Positions 1 to 11,000 of a stretch of DNA of 64,000 bases are shown here, piece after piece. Made by a program: the position numbers and the translations under genes. This stretch comes from Hymenolepis diminuta. Its lineage: Eukaryota > Platyhelminthes > Cestoda > Cyclophyllidea > Hymenolepididae. The stretch spans positions 1,123,728 through 1,187,727 of the forward strand of contig CAADRB010000034.1 in assembly GCA_900708905.1 (NCBI GenBank). Reading direction: 5' to 3'. The first letter of the stretch is position 1; the number at the start of each line of letters is the position of its first letter. The notes beneath the pieces were generated by a model, which was not told where the DNA came from, ran no database searches, and was given only the letters and a program-made list of their open reading frames with translations.

Positions 1-227
1 CCACCTTTTAATTCCCCTTTATTCAAACAAATTTATTTACATTACGGTTGTAAATGGCGCATAATATTAATCGACCTTTCGATACGCGAACCTGCGTCTT
101 GTGTTGACGTAGTGGTTTGGGTCTTTTTGTATTGTGGTGTTGTCGGGTCGTACTTGTAACCAGTGCAATGTCTAAGGGAATTTAAGAGTCGGTTACGGTA
201 TCCTGCACAGAGGAGCAGATTGTAACA
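1..227 (-). mobile_element. LTR copy 1, cut by the window start
   Basis: This stretch is the reverse complement of the sequence at 4571-4813 over nearly its whole length, and it resembles 22220-22456 in the same orientation. Shared landmarks include the run CTAAGGGAA next to the GACTC/GAGTC motif and the CGACAACACC box. Orientation is set by the copy at 4571, which is followed by a gag remnant. In element sense this copy begins TGTTACAATC at 227 and continues past the window's left edge. It looks like a solo or broken LTR; no internal sequence is visible on its right side. Confidence 0.75.
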
Positions 228-2834
228 GTTGGTTCCAATCGTTTTCGAAGTACCAAACAAACAATTTTAATGACTTAACACCTTTTCTCTCGGTTCACTT
301 ATTTTTATTTCAGTCAACCTCACAATTCTTTTCCTCTTTAAATCAAGCAATGACCTCTCGATCACCTTCTTTTTTGAACTCAAATTTATCTGAGTTCATA
401 TATACTCAATCATTAGATAGTGAAATATATCTTACTTTGTCACGAACTTTTAACGCAAGTAGCTCTTTTTTCCACCATCCAAACAAACTAATTAAACTCG
501 ATTATTAGAGTTCATCCTGAATAAACTCCAGTGAAATCTGGTATATTAAGATCGTGTTAGGTAATATAATCCTCATTTATTACTGCTAGAAGAAAACGTA
601 ATTGAAATGACTGACATATCATCTAAATGAATTAACTTGAATTCACTCAGGAAACAGGAGACAGATTCGGAAATTTGGATAATGGAACATCTAACAATGG
701 ACAATACCTAAGAAGTAATAAGCGTGCAAACTGAATCCAAAAATCAAGTTTTGTGAGACCCTATTGATATACGGGCTTTATTTTCTACGTCTACCTGATT
801 CTCGTCCCTCCTCACATATTGGACTGACTTACTGATCCCTGTTTCAGATGCTTTTCCACAATAAAAAAATAAAATTTTTTGTCTTTCCGTGGGCAATAAA
901 CAAATAATGAAAGCGGAGATGCAAATTTCAGTTTATACTGGCTTAAAAACTTTACAGTGGTGCATTCACCCCGTTCGAGATGTTAGCTTTCTCCTGATAT
1001 CAAACAAGATCGGTTTTGTCAGTAAAATGTGACAATGAAACTGCAAGTGAGTTCAAACCTTCGTTTGTGAAAATCGATTCAACTGTCTTCTAATCTTTTG
1101 GAAAATTATTCAACTGAAATTAACTTCTCAAGTATCCTGAGGTGAAAAAGTCCAAGAGCTGTCAGGAAATTTTAATTCCCAAGGGCGATTTCCTCAAATT
1201 TTACTTTCTTTCCCCTTTAATAAATATATTATTGAAAGTTTTGCATTTTTACGTTCAGTTTATATTTTGATCTGAGCATTAACTGATGATCTGCCACCGA
1301 TCATATAAAAACCCGATAGTGAATCCTCAATCTCAAAATAAGAGCGAATCATCAGTTTGTTTTTAACGTCGTAAATGAATTTTGGGAGGCATTTTATGGC
1401 AATATGGCGGAAGTATTGATTCGATTGCGTGTGTCATCTACTCAATTGAGGTGCCAATCAAACCTGATGAAAAGGAATATTACGAGAATGCGGTAGATAT
1501 TCATTCAGTATCGACAATGAAAGTAATTAAATTAAACATACATTCATGTTTTATGCTTAGTTATACAAAAGAAACAGTAGATTTGCACTTAAATATGACT
1601 TATTTCTACCTATATGTAACATCTCATATGTTAACCTCAATGTCAGATAAGTAGACCATTTTGCTCTAGATAAAAATCAATAATCAACTTGTGCTTGTGA
1701 TAGATGAACACACAGTTTCACTGAGAAGCACTAATTTTTGCTAGCAGTAAGTGTACAGTTAGGTGGTAACACAGCTTTGAATTGAGGAAAAGCCTTTTGA
1801 TAAAATAATGCACAGATTTTTACTTATGACTTTAAATTAAACTGACTTTTCACTGAAAAAATTCGGTGAATAATCAATGGCTAGAGTGAAAGAACGCTTA
1901 TGTGCACTGGTTTTCATAGAAATCGATGAAATACTGTGAGGTAAGTGTAAGATGTTAGTGCACAATTGCCATTTTTGTAAAGTAGGGATTTCGAACGCAT
2001 TCATTAATTTTCTCAGATGAGTTGAATCCATTTTCCTGATAGGAAATAAAATCTGAGGTGAATTCTCGATAACTTTAACCCCACACGATATGGCGTTGAC
2101 AATATCTCGGTCGATTTTTAAACAGACGTCATGAAATCTCACTGCCATTTCAAGTTATTGACAAGCTGTCTGTAAACAAACCGCCAATAATGACCAAATC
2201 AAAGGAATTGAATTACAAATTTTTAATTATCATATTCGATATTATGAGCAACATATTTGCCTTGTTAATGCTGAAGTACACTTGAAATTAACAGCTCTTT
2301 GAAACTCTTTTCAGATATCATTTTGTGTACTATGACAGCACCATCAAATAAAACTAAGTTCGGCCACATTTACACTTTGTCGGAGATTAAAACAACTCTG
2401 AGCCCTGCGTGCTCTTTACATTTATTTAATTTCCGAACAACTAATAATAATAGACTTTGTTTTAAATTAATTTTAGTTAGCAACTAAACGGGATGTGGAA
2501 GCAAATGGTTGATGATAGGATACACCATAATGGCTCTTTCCAATCTAAAATCCCCTACTTATTAGGAACACCAAACTTCCTTCCCTATCATCCAGATACC
2601 AATTTATTATTCTCTTTAATGGCTTTCGCGACACCTACCCTAGCGCATCTAATCTCTCAAACACATTTCAAGAAACGAAAACTTCATCATCCCAGATTAG
2701 ATACTTAAATTCAACCCTGAAACACAACAGCGCAATATGAGAGCGCATCTCAACACAACTAACATCTAAGGGGATCGAAATTTGAAATTAAGAGGAATGT
2801 ATGGAAAGACATGTGATATAGTTGACAAACGAGT
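228..2834. other. gene-free intergenic stretch
   Basis: AT-rich sequence between the first LTR copy and the first RMDN gene. Open frames of 90 codons (1382-1654, plus) and 103 codons (1837-2148, minus) show no recognised domain and no convincing splice context, so I do not call them genes. The right end, just past 2835, must hold the 3' UTR of the minus-strand RMDN gene. A possible distant polyadenylation signal (TTTATT on the plus strand) lies near 2602. Confidence 0.5.
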
Positions 2835-3692
2835 CTACTTTGCAGCAATTCGACGACAATCCCTTTGAGCCTCCTCAATTTCCGAATCCGGAGCATGAAG
2901 TTTGATGGCTTTCAGGGCCCAATCTTTGGCTTCTTGAGCACAACCTAACTTATCATAGCACTGGGTGATTCGACAAAGAGTGAATATATGACCAGGTTCG
3001 ACTAAATTACAGAGAAGTTACTAAAAATGTTTAATAGTACCTTGTTCAGCTTCCAAGAAGAATCGTAAAGCCTCGTCATATGAGGATTCTGGAGGTTCTC
3101 CAAAGAAAGTTTTTGCGATGACTCTTTCAAACCTATTCAATGCCGATACCTCGTAACACCAGGATCCGAGGCAATGCAGAGTGACATAATCGTGCTTATT
3201 AGCAGCATATCCTTTCTTAAAAGCGATCTATTAAGTAGGACCAAAGACATTTACATCAAAGTAACTTCGAATTTCATAACCCAACTTGATCTTGTTTTTG
3301 ATACCTTCTTCGGCACATTTGACGTTCAACATGATTCCATACCACTAAAATGGATACAAGTTCAAGAGAATAAAAATTTACTGTATTGCTAAGGCATTCA
3401 TTGGGATACTGCTCCACTGCAGACTTCATTACATCTAAGCCAGTTTGAATCCACTTTTCTTTAGATTTCTTGTCTCCACGGCCTTTCGTTAAAACTAAAA
3501 CAATGATTGAACTAATAAATTTATAATCCTACCAAGATACCGACAGGTTCTGGCTAGCCTCCACATAAGTTCCAACGACATTCCTTTAAAATCACCATCG
3601 TAGCGCACAAGTTTATCATAAATTTCTTCGAACTTTTCTTCGTCATCAAGTTTATCGATTTCTTCCACTAATTCAGATTCTGAAGATGACAT
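2835..3692 (-). CDS. RMDN1/FAM82B-like regulator of microtubule dynamics, copy A (intact)
   Basis: Spliced coding sequence on the minus strand: 3692-3533, 3494-3382, 3344-3255, 3215-3041, 3001-2835. All introns are GT-AG and 37-40 nt long, and phases agree, giving 234 residues. The start is the ATG of MSSSESELVEEIDKL. Family marks in order are LMWRLART (about residues 43-50), the KEKWIQTGLDVMKSAVEQYP helix pair, WYGIML opening exon 3, HCLGSWCYEVS, PPESSYDEALRFF and ITQCYDKL near the end. RMDN proteins are TPR-like and bind microtubules or sit on mitochondria/ER in vertebrates; that role is taken from the family. Vertebrate RMDN1 has an extra N-terminal segment that is absent here. Unlike the plus-strand copies, the last exon has no terminal intron. 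The gene lies between two LTR copies in inverted orientation. Confidence 0.88.
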
Positions 3693-4570
3693 GGTAGAAG
3701 TAATTCAGAAACAGGCTACACGAAAATTAAGAACAATTTGTCAGAAACGTAAGGTAATGAATGTTTATTAGCTTATTTGGTATTAATAAATGTAAATCAT
3801 GAAAAGGAAATACAAAAGCTGGAAGCTCACAAATTGTTCTGATTCGTTCTCTAAACTAATGACCATGAAATGATAAGTCTAAACAAATTTTGTTGTCCAG
3901 AAATTGAGAGATTATAATTATATAGAAATGTTTAAAAATGATATCTTAATGCCAGAAATATTAAATGCGTTAATATTACAGATTATTCCAACATGATTTT
4001 CTTGATACATATTTACTTACTCAATCCCTCATCAATCATTAAAAAATCGACTATTTCTTTTAGGTTCCATCAGAATGATGGGAGCAATTCATTACTCATA
4101 CTCTGAGGCGGAAGTAAATCCTCTTAATTAATTTCATTTCGGTATAAATATGTAATCAAATTATTAATAATTATTGAGCATTCATTTTACGAATAATACA
4201 CCGTTTCCGTTTTATTTTTAAATCGAAAAATAGTCAAAGTCACTTTAAAGAATATAAGTGCGTGGACTATCCCAATTCCCACAAATTAGATTATTTCCCT
4301 CATTGTAAATAAATTTTTTTATTATGATTTATTTTTTGGTAGAATCGATTTCTTGAGTAAAAGACGTGCAGGCAATTTGGATTCAGGTTCGTCAAATATT
4401 GCTACCTTTCCACATATTGTTTACCATCACATTCCTTGTATTCTGCTGTGATTTATTTGCTTCTGTGTTCAGTTACTATATTACGGTGTTTTTTGGATTA
4501 GTTTCCCCTGCTAGATTATTACTGGTACATCAGGTTTGTTACTTCATAGAAGATCTGGCGACACAATGAC
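3693..4570. other. upstream region of RMDN copy A
   Basis: AT-rich flank holding the presumed promoter of the minus-strand RMDN gene. An ATGACCATGAA string at 3859-3869 matches the start of the block conserved upstream of the plus-strand RMDN copies, but it runs opposite to this gene. A 67-codon hydrophobic open frame at 4366-4569 abuts the LTR and is not recognised. Confidence 0.35.
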
Positions 4571-4872
4571 TGTTGTAATCTTATCTTCTGTGCAGGTTAC
4601 CGTAACCGACTCTTAAATTCCCTTAGACATTGCACTAGTTACAAGTATGATTCGACAACACCACAATATAAAACGACCCAGACCACTATATCAACACAAG
4701 ACGCAGGTTTGCCTACCGACAGGTCGATTTATATTGTGCGCCTTCACAAACGTGATGTAAATAAAATTCGTTCGAATAAAATGGAATTGAGAGAAGCAGG
4801 AATTAAAAGGTGGGAAATAGAAAAATTAACAGAGAATTATTTTGAAAAAATATAATTTTTTTATATGTAAGA
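4571..4872 (+). mobile_element. LTR copy 2, 5' LTR of a decayed gypsy-type element
   Basis: Begins TGTTGTAATC and matches the other two copies through the GTAACCGACTCTTA box, the CTTAGACATTGCACTAG box, the CGACAACACC box and an AT-rich tail. The match to copy 3 continues through the tail to about 4870, which sets the approximate 3' end. Just after it, AGAGTGACGGACCC is a plausible degenerate primer-binding site. A Gag-coding remnant follows 60 bases later in the same sense, so this is a 5' LTR on the plus strand. The exact ends are uncertain and no target duplication was identified. Confidence 0.75.
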
Positions 4873-4932
4873 GTGACGGACCCAATTGAAAGTGCGAAGA
4901 TTACGACAATCGTTTAAACCATCATAGGACAA

Positions 4933-6095
4933 ATGAATTTATCGAAACTGGATAAGGATCCCGAAGACAACGTTAAAAATGTTGATGGGTTCCATTATGA
5001 ACCCTCCGTAGATGAAATATTTGCGACGCGGTATGCTAGGAACTGAGACGCCTATGAAAATCGAATGATAATGTTGCCAGATGGAATGGGAGATACCATG
5101 CTATTCCGGAAGTTGAGTTAAAGTGATCACCATCTCTATCTGGCCTATCTCCCACCACTTTCGCCGAAGGACTTGACTTTTGAGGAGACGATCCAAAAGT
5201 GTAAGAAAGTGTTTGTTGACCATGCCTCTCTTTTCAATAGGCATTATAAGTTCTTAAATTTGGCCATAGACAAGGGTGGAGATATTCACAAGAACGCGGG
5301 CATTGTGAATGTGCAGTGCATTCTCGTATAGGTCGCTGAAGAAGGATAAATTCGGGTGCTTTGCATTCATTCAGGGTCTTCGTCCCGCGTGTTATGCGGG
5401 AACTTACCTGAAATTGTTTTCTGTTTTAGATAGGAACCCAGATGTTATGTTACACAATCTGGTTGATGAATACAAAAGCTTTCAGAGTCTCGTCGGCGAC
5501 TCGATCATGGTTAGAAGCAATGAAACTTGGGCATATCTAATCAAGAAACCCAAAAATCGATCGAATGACTGAAAATAACCCGATACCGCGGCCTCAAACA
5601 ACGCAGACATATCTCAATTATAAACCGAGCTGCAAATTCTATGGCAATTCTCACCTCTATATACATTGGCCCACTTATTGCTTTAACATTTAACATCCTT
5701 AATCAGCACTATAAAAGCTTAGGGTGAGTGGAATTCAAGCGTACCGATGGCGTAGCGGTCAACATTCTCACCTATCAAATCAAAGGCCACGAAATTGATG
5801 CCCATGCGTGTACTTCCAGTGACGGTATAACGAACCGCAATGGTGTTAATTAACAAGAGGGATGGTTCCAAGATATTATTCTTTGATCCAAGGCCAACAT
5901 TTCATTTGATAGACTTGGATATTTCTATGCTACAAAACCATTTATTTCCCCTTAGTAATCGATTTAATTCATTAATTTCTTATTCGTTAAACAGTTTACT
6001 CGGTAAACAAGATATTGGATTTATTTTTAGGTACTTCTTTAAGTGGCAATGCGAAATTAGAAACGCAAAATCAAATACCCTCATATTCAATTGAA
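4933..6095 (+). pseudogene. decayed gag (and possibly pol start) of a CsRn1/gypsy-like LTR retrotransposon
   Basis: From the ATG at about 4933 one frame reads a Gag capsid-like segment interrupted by TGA and TAA codons. Near 5328 the homology moves to another frame (5309-5572), which carries FGCFAFIQGLRP, the typical capsid helix stretch of CsRn1-clade Gag proteins. At about 5628-5680 a CxxY-GxxxH-xxxxC-like arrangement looks like a zinc knuckle with its second cysteine lost. Beyond 5735 only scattered open stretches (to 6095) remain, which might be protease-region relics. No integrase or reverse transcriptase and no 3' LTR in this sense were seen. It is a dead, 5'-only fragment. Confidence 0.65.
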
Positions 6096-7199
6096 TATCC
6101 ACCTGAAATTAAGCCCACAAAGAAAATAGCAAAAGAAAATTTTCTGATTTAATTGCACAGAAAAATCATATTTAAAAATATATTAATCGGTATAAGTAGC
6201 CTGGTGCATACGAGGTTTGAACCCTTTCTGTCTATCCACACTAATTTTCTTCCTTCATATAGATGCCAGTTAGTTAAATCGCCTTTTGGACTAATGCTAC
6301 CGGACCAGTTTCCCGCCAAATAAACAATTTTACAACATGCAATTGACTGTTATTATATTTTCACACCTCAAACACCTGGGTGCCGGAAAAGCACTAGGAA
6401 ATTAAAAAGGAAGTCGGGCCACGTTTGCAAGACCTTAAAGTCTATTTTGGTATCTCATAAGCAAAATGTCTCCAGTCTTTTAAATGGTTTAAAACCATTT
6501 TGTGATGCGAATTCATATACATGAAGATTTCGAAAGACTCGGTTAAGAAATAAGGCAAATGCGAAATTGTATATGCCCAGAAAGTTAGTTACTTTTTGTT
6601 TAAGTAGATTTAAATTTGATAAATACTATGGCTTTCTCTTTTAAAGAAGTCAAACAGAAATGGAGAGGGGGAGGAATAATAATAATTCTAATATAAAGTA
6701 AGTAGAAAGGGTATATTGATATAAGTGAACTTACTTACATAGTTAAATCAGTTCAGGACTCAACTGAAAATCTCAAAATATGTGTTAATCAAATGCCTCT
6801 AAACTGTTAATGGCATTGGCGAAATGATCATTATTCGTCAATGGAACTTATCGCTCAAGGCTGATTAGATAAAGAGATCAGGAAAAACCTCAGTGATGCT
6901 TTCGGAAAGGCTGCGCTTCATAATTATTATCATATGCTCATGATCATATTTTCCCCTAGATAAGTATTGACTTGATTGCCTCACTAACTAAATGCTGTAT
7001 GAAGTTAAAATCTATGCTCGAAAGGCACCATTTTACATCAATATCACAAATATTAAATTATCCAACTGGATCAAAATAGCACCATACAGAATACTTCTCA
7101 ATTGCATAATTTGAAGTAAATAGTATAGAGAAAAACACGATAGGTAATCTATTAAAAGATTGTTGAAACAAATAGCAATGAAACAAAATCGGATTCGGA
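6096..7199. other. gene-free intergenic stretch
   Basis: AT-rich sequence between the retroelement remnant and an RMDN pseudogene. It has a short ATA/AAT tract near 6676-6690. I see no coding or RNA feature. The right edge may hold the lost 3' UTR of the pseudogene. Confidence 0.4.
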
Positions 7200-8021
7200 A
7201 AAATTCTTTCCCATCTTTTGCGAAAGATTTTCGCATTTCCTTTCTGCCCAAATCGCAACATAAATATTAACTCAATTACAAAAAAACATACCTTTCCATT
7301 GCAGAGTCCAGAACAGGTAAACTAAAGGCCTTTTGGGTTCGAATTTTGGCATTGTTATTCTGTTTCAACTTATCATAGAACAAAGTGATACAAGCGAAGG
7401 TGTATGGTTAGGAGAAGCCACAGGACACACATCATTACCTTCGTCAGCCTGAAGATAGTATTTCAGAGCGTCTTCAAACGTGGATGTTGGCGGCTTGGCA
7501 AAAAGAGTAGAAACTAATACGTACTCAGAGCACCACGAACTCACAGAGTGCAGAGTTATATACTAATCTGGATCCGAGTAATGATCTTTCTAAATTCGTA
7601 AATGTAAGTAAAGGAATAGGCCGTTACCTACCTGGAAGTATTTGGAAATATAAATACTGAGTTCAATCTTCTTTATGATGTCTTCCTCCTGAGACTGGCA
7701 ATTCAACAAAGCACATCCACGCTAAGATGATAATATATAAAAAAGGTCTTCTTACAGTGTTGATGAGGCCCTCATTGGAGTATTTATTCACAGCAGCTTC
7801 AGTAACACTGTGTTTTGCATTTCTTAGCAGATTTACTACTAGTTGATAATTAATTGAAAAAAATTTCCATCTGAAAATCTAGCAGCTCCCTCAGGTCGCC
7901 ACATTAAGCCCAAATCTATACCATCGTAATTTCCATTAGATCTTACCGATTTATCGTGGATTACTTGGAATGCTTTTTGATTCAAAAGACCAAGCTCTTT
8001 GAATAACTCATCTTTATCTCC
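7200..8021 (-). pseudogene. RMDN-like pseudogene, copy B
   Basis: Exon-by-exon remains of the RMDN family on the minus strand. Exon 1, from 8021, reads DKDELFKELG and LGLMWRPEGAARFS, matching the LMWRLAR region, but has no in-frame ATG and no donor at its end. Exon 2 is near 7830-7757 (AVNKYSNEGLINT, then GTAAGA). Exon 3 is near 7722-7633 (SQEEDIIKKIELS). Exon 4 has an in-frame TAG at 7563-7565 and lacks about seven codons after the WC.E site, then resumes FAKPPTSTFEDALKYY. Exon 5 (FYDKLKQNN) ends in a GTATG donor, and a likely exon 6 (KEMRKSFAKDGK) follows a GGGCAG acceptor. It keeps the terminal intron seen in the plus-strand copies and absent from copies A and E. Confidence 0.78.
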
Positions 8022-11000
8022 ATTTATTATGTATAAATAAACTGATAATGCTAAAATAATTAAATTTAAAAGGTTGTTAACTTACATTGATATTAAAATA
8101 TGTAGGCGAAAAAGAGCACAAAAATAATGCAGACAAATGATTCAACTAACATCGATTTTTGTCAGTGTGGTCTAGGTTAAATTAATTTAGATCACCTCGT
8201 TATAAGAATTTTAAACACAGAATAATTATGTTCTTAAGAATAAATGCGTTAAAATCCAAATTAAAACAATTTTTTAAATTATTTTATTGAAAATAGATTA
8301 GATTTCGTGCAACCTGAACAGATCAATGTCTAAAATGATAAGGAGCTAAATTAAAACGTTTTAGTTTTGGTGCAACATTTTAAACTCGTAAAATAACAGT
8401 CATTGGTTGCTTTTAGGAAAGTCAAGGGTTGTTTTATTCCTTAAACGCTTTTATCGAATTGTTGTTCCTTCTTATCAATAAGCTTAAAGTTGCAATTTAC
8501 TTTTACTTCCTATGTAGAGGAAAACATAAACAGGTCTGTATCATTTTAATTAGAATGAATGTCTGAGATAATTTAGAAAACTCTACAATCGTAAAATGAA
8601 ACTATTTCTGCACTGTTAAAAGGCTTAGTGATAGTTTCTGCCAATGTAATCTATATGCCGTCTGGATATTATTAATCTAAGCTTGACTTTAAGTCAAATA
8701 GAGAAGAGTGATAAATGCGGTCACTCCAAGGTATATTGTTGATATGAATGAAATTCATTTTCATGTGATATTTAAGGGTTAAAACATTACCGGACCACAT
8801 TTTGATAAAATGATCGGTAAATTAATGTCGACCAATGAAAACTGGGTTCTCTTTGCCGGCGTCCTGTTACATACTTGATAACTTAAACCTGTGTTTGAAT
8901 TTGTATAGAAAATTTTCTGGCCAAAATGAGGAAGCTATTTTGACATAATTTTGAGATAATGCACTTTAGTTCCCGGAATATATCACAACATACTGTGACA
9001 ATGTGTCTATATATTTTGACTGATATAATTGCACACATACTGACGGAGTAATATGATCACAAAAAATTGCAGTATTTAATTTATATATTAAGGGGTTTAC
9101 TACCAACAAGACCAGCCACTTACAACTTCTTAACTCATTTTTCTTTATCTTCGAACCAAAGTCGACTATATTTATTGTTTAGTAGATGAATGTTTTAAAT
9201 GTCTACCAATATTACATTCATCCGTATTAATAGTTTTGGACTGCACTCTCTCCGAAAACGTAAGAAATTAAAAAATCAATTTTTCAAAAGGTTTATATTT
9301 AAATTACCGAAGGAATACAAGAAAGGGAAGATTTACCAGATTGTGGAAAAATTATAATATTTTTTCTCTTGGAATTAGAGTTAAATTAATGGTATTCAGT
9401 GGAGAATAAATATCTTAAAGTTTCTGATTTAGAATCTAACATCTGTACCTTATTACTGAATAAATTACCACAGAATTGTACAATATTAAATGAACTCAAC
9501 GAAGAAATATATTAAGCTTATCGCTGCGATCAATCAATCACCAAACAAATTTCTGCACTTTTGATCTTGACAGTAGCAAATTTATTGTAGTATTCAAGTT
9601 AATAAGAGATATTACGTCTGAAATTATTGAATCTACCTATGAAATCCTATTTTAACTAGAATCTTGGTAATAATTATATTTAATGGAGTGAAAATATATA
9701 TACTTAACATCAATAATTTTGGACAAATTGTAGGACTTGAAGTATTTTTCTTAATTCAACTGGCATGATTTTTCGTTCTATATGAAGTCAAATTTTAAAT
9801 GTCTTATTTTGTAAAACAAATTCTAATGTGCACAAATATCCATACTGTGAGTCAATTACAAGAATATATCAAACGAGGAAATTGCGAAATAATATAATGC
9901 ATTTACTGTTTAAGCTCGTTGCCTTTTAGTTTATAAGTTTTCGAATTTGTAACTAGAAAAACATTTTTCATTTTGTTTTAAGAATGAATTTGTTTATCGA
10001 AGATTTACTGACTGAACTAAAATTGGTGTAATAAACTCAACTGGCATAATGAAAGCAATTATGAAAATCCTGATGGAGCTCCGATAACCATTTAATTGGT
10101 TCGTGTTGAAATCGAACAACATTAAAGGCTTTGTAACATCTCATTCACTATTTATATCCGTATTTTTTACAACCAATGGTTTTTACTTAATTGTTACAAC
10201 TACTTTCTCTTGAATGGGCACTTTGTTAAAATGCTGATCTGACTCTCTTCACTTTTCTGTGAAATATAAATACATTTTTAATGGTAGATTCGAATGCACT
10301 ATTTTTCCACCAATTTTTTTACGTAAATACTACTGTTCTATATGTTGGATTTATGTGTTAATTAAATGCCACTATTCAGACTGATTTAGTCCGAGATGTA
10401 TGGCATTGTGAATATAGACGCCCCCATTAACCTATGTGTTGACTTCTTCCTCTCTCCTCTCATGCGTAGTGAAGATTGTTGTAACAGCAAGATTTAATCA
10501 TCTTCCACAGAGTAGAAGTTATATCTTTACTCCATTATTAAAATTAAGGGTATTACTTGTAAAGGCACACGCATACCAAGAAAATATTCCTAGAGCATTC
10601 AGCCGTCTCTTTATCTCTTCCCTTATAGTATTTGTTTGGTGCTAGTAATCAGCAGTAATAAGTAGTAATTTTGCAAAACAAATCAATCTAGGAAACTCAG
10701 TAATCTGATAACTTAACATAGAAGCCAATAACCCACGGCAAAACACAAGACACGTTATGATAAACACCCGTGTACTAAAGAAAGTAAAACTTAATCGGTA
10801 CCGACTTAAACCACCAAATTTAATTACAAAGTGTCCTTTACCAGTGGAGAATTAAGAAGGAGATTAGGTTTCATTTGTAGAGCGGGAGAAAATAATAATT
10901 TTTTCTTCTAGAAGCTAGATTTTAATCATACTAATTTAACATGGACAATGTGGTGAAGAATACAATAAATAGATTGCACCATGTTTAGACAGTTTAGAAG

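Noticed and set aside
1837..2148. 103-codon minus-strand frame as a gene next to RMDN copy A
   Set aside because: No recognised domain or paralogue, no clear splice signals, and it lies in plain intergenic sequence. Kept only as an unsupported open frame.
1..4872. Long terminal inverted repeats of a 4.8-kb DNA transposon
   Set aside because: The repeat arms match a third single copy at 22171-22456, one arm is followed outward by a gag remnant, and the interior is an ordinary spliced RMDN gene. Two LTRs in opposite orientation explain it better.
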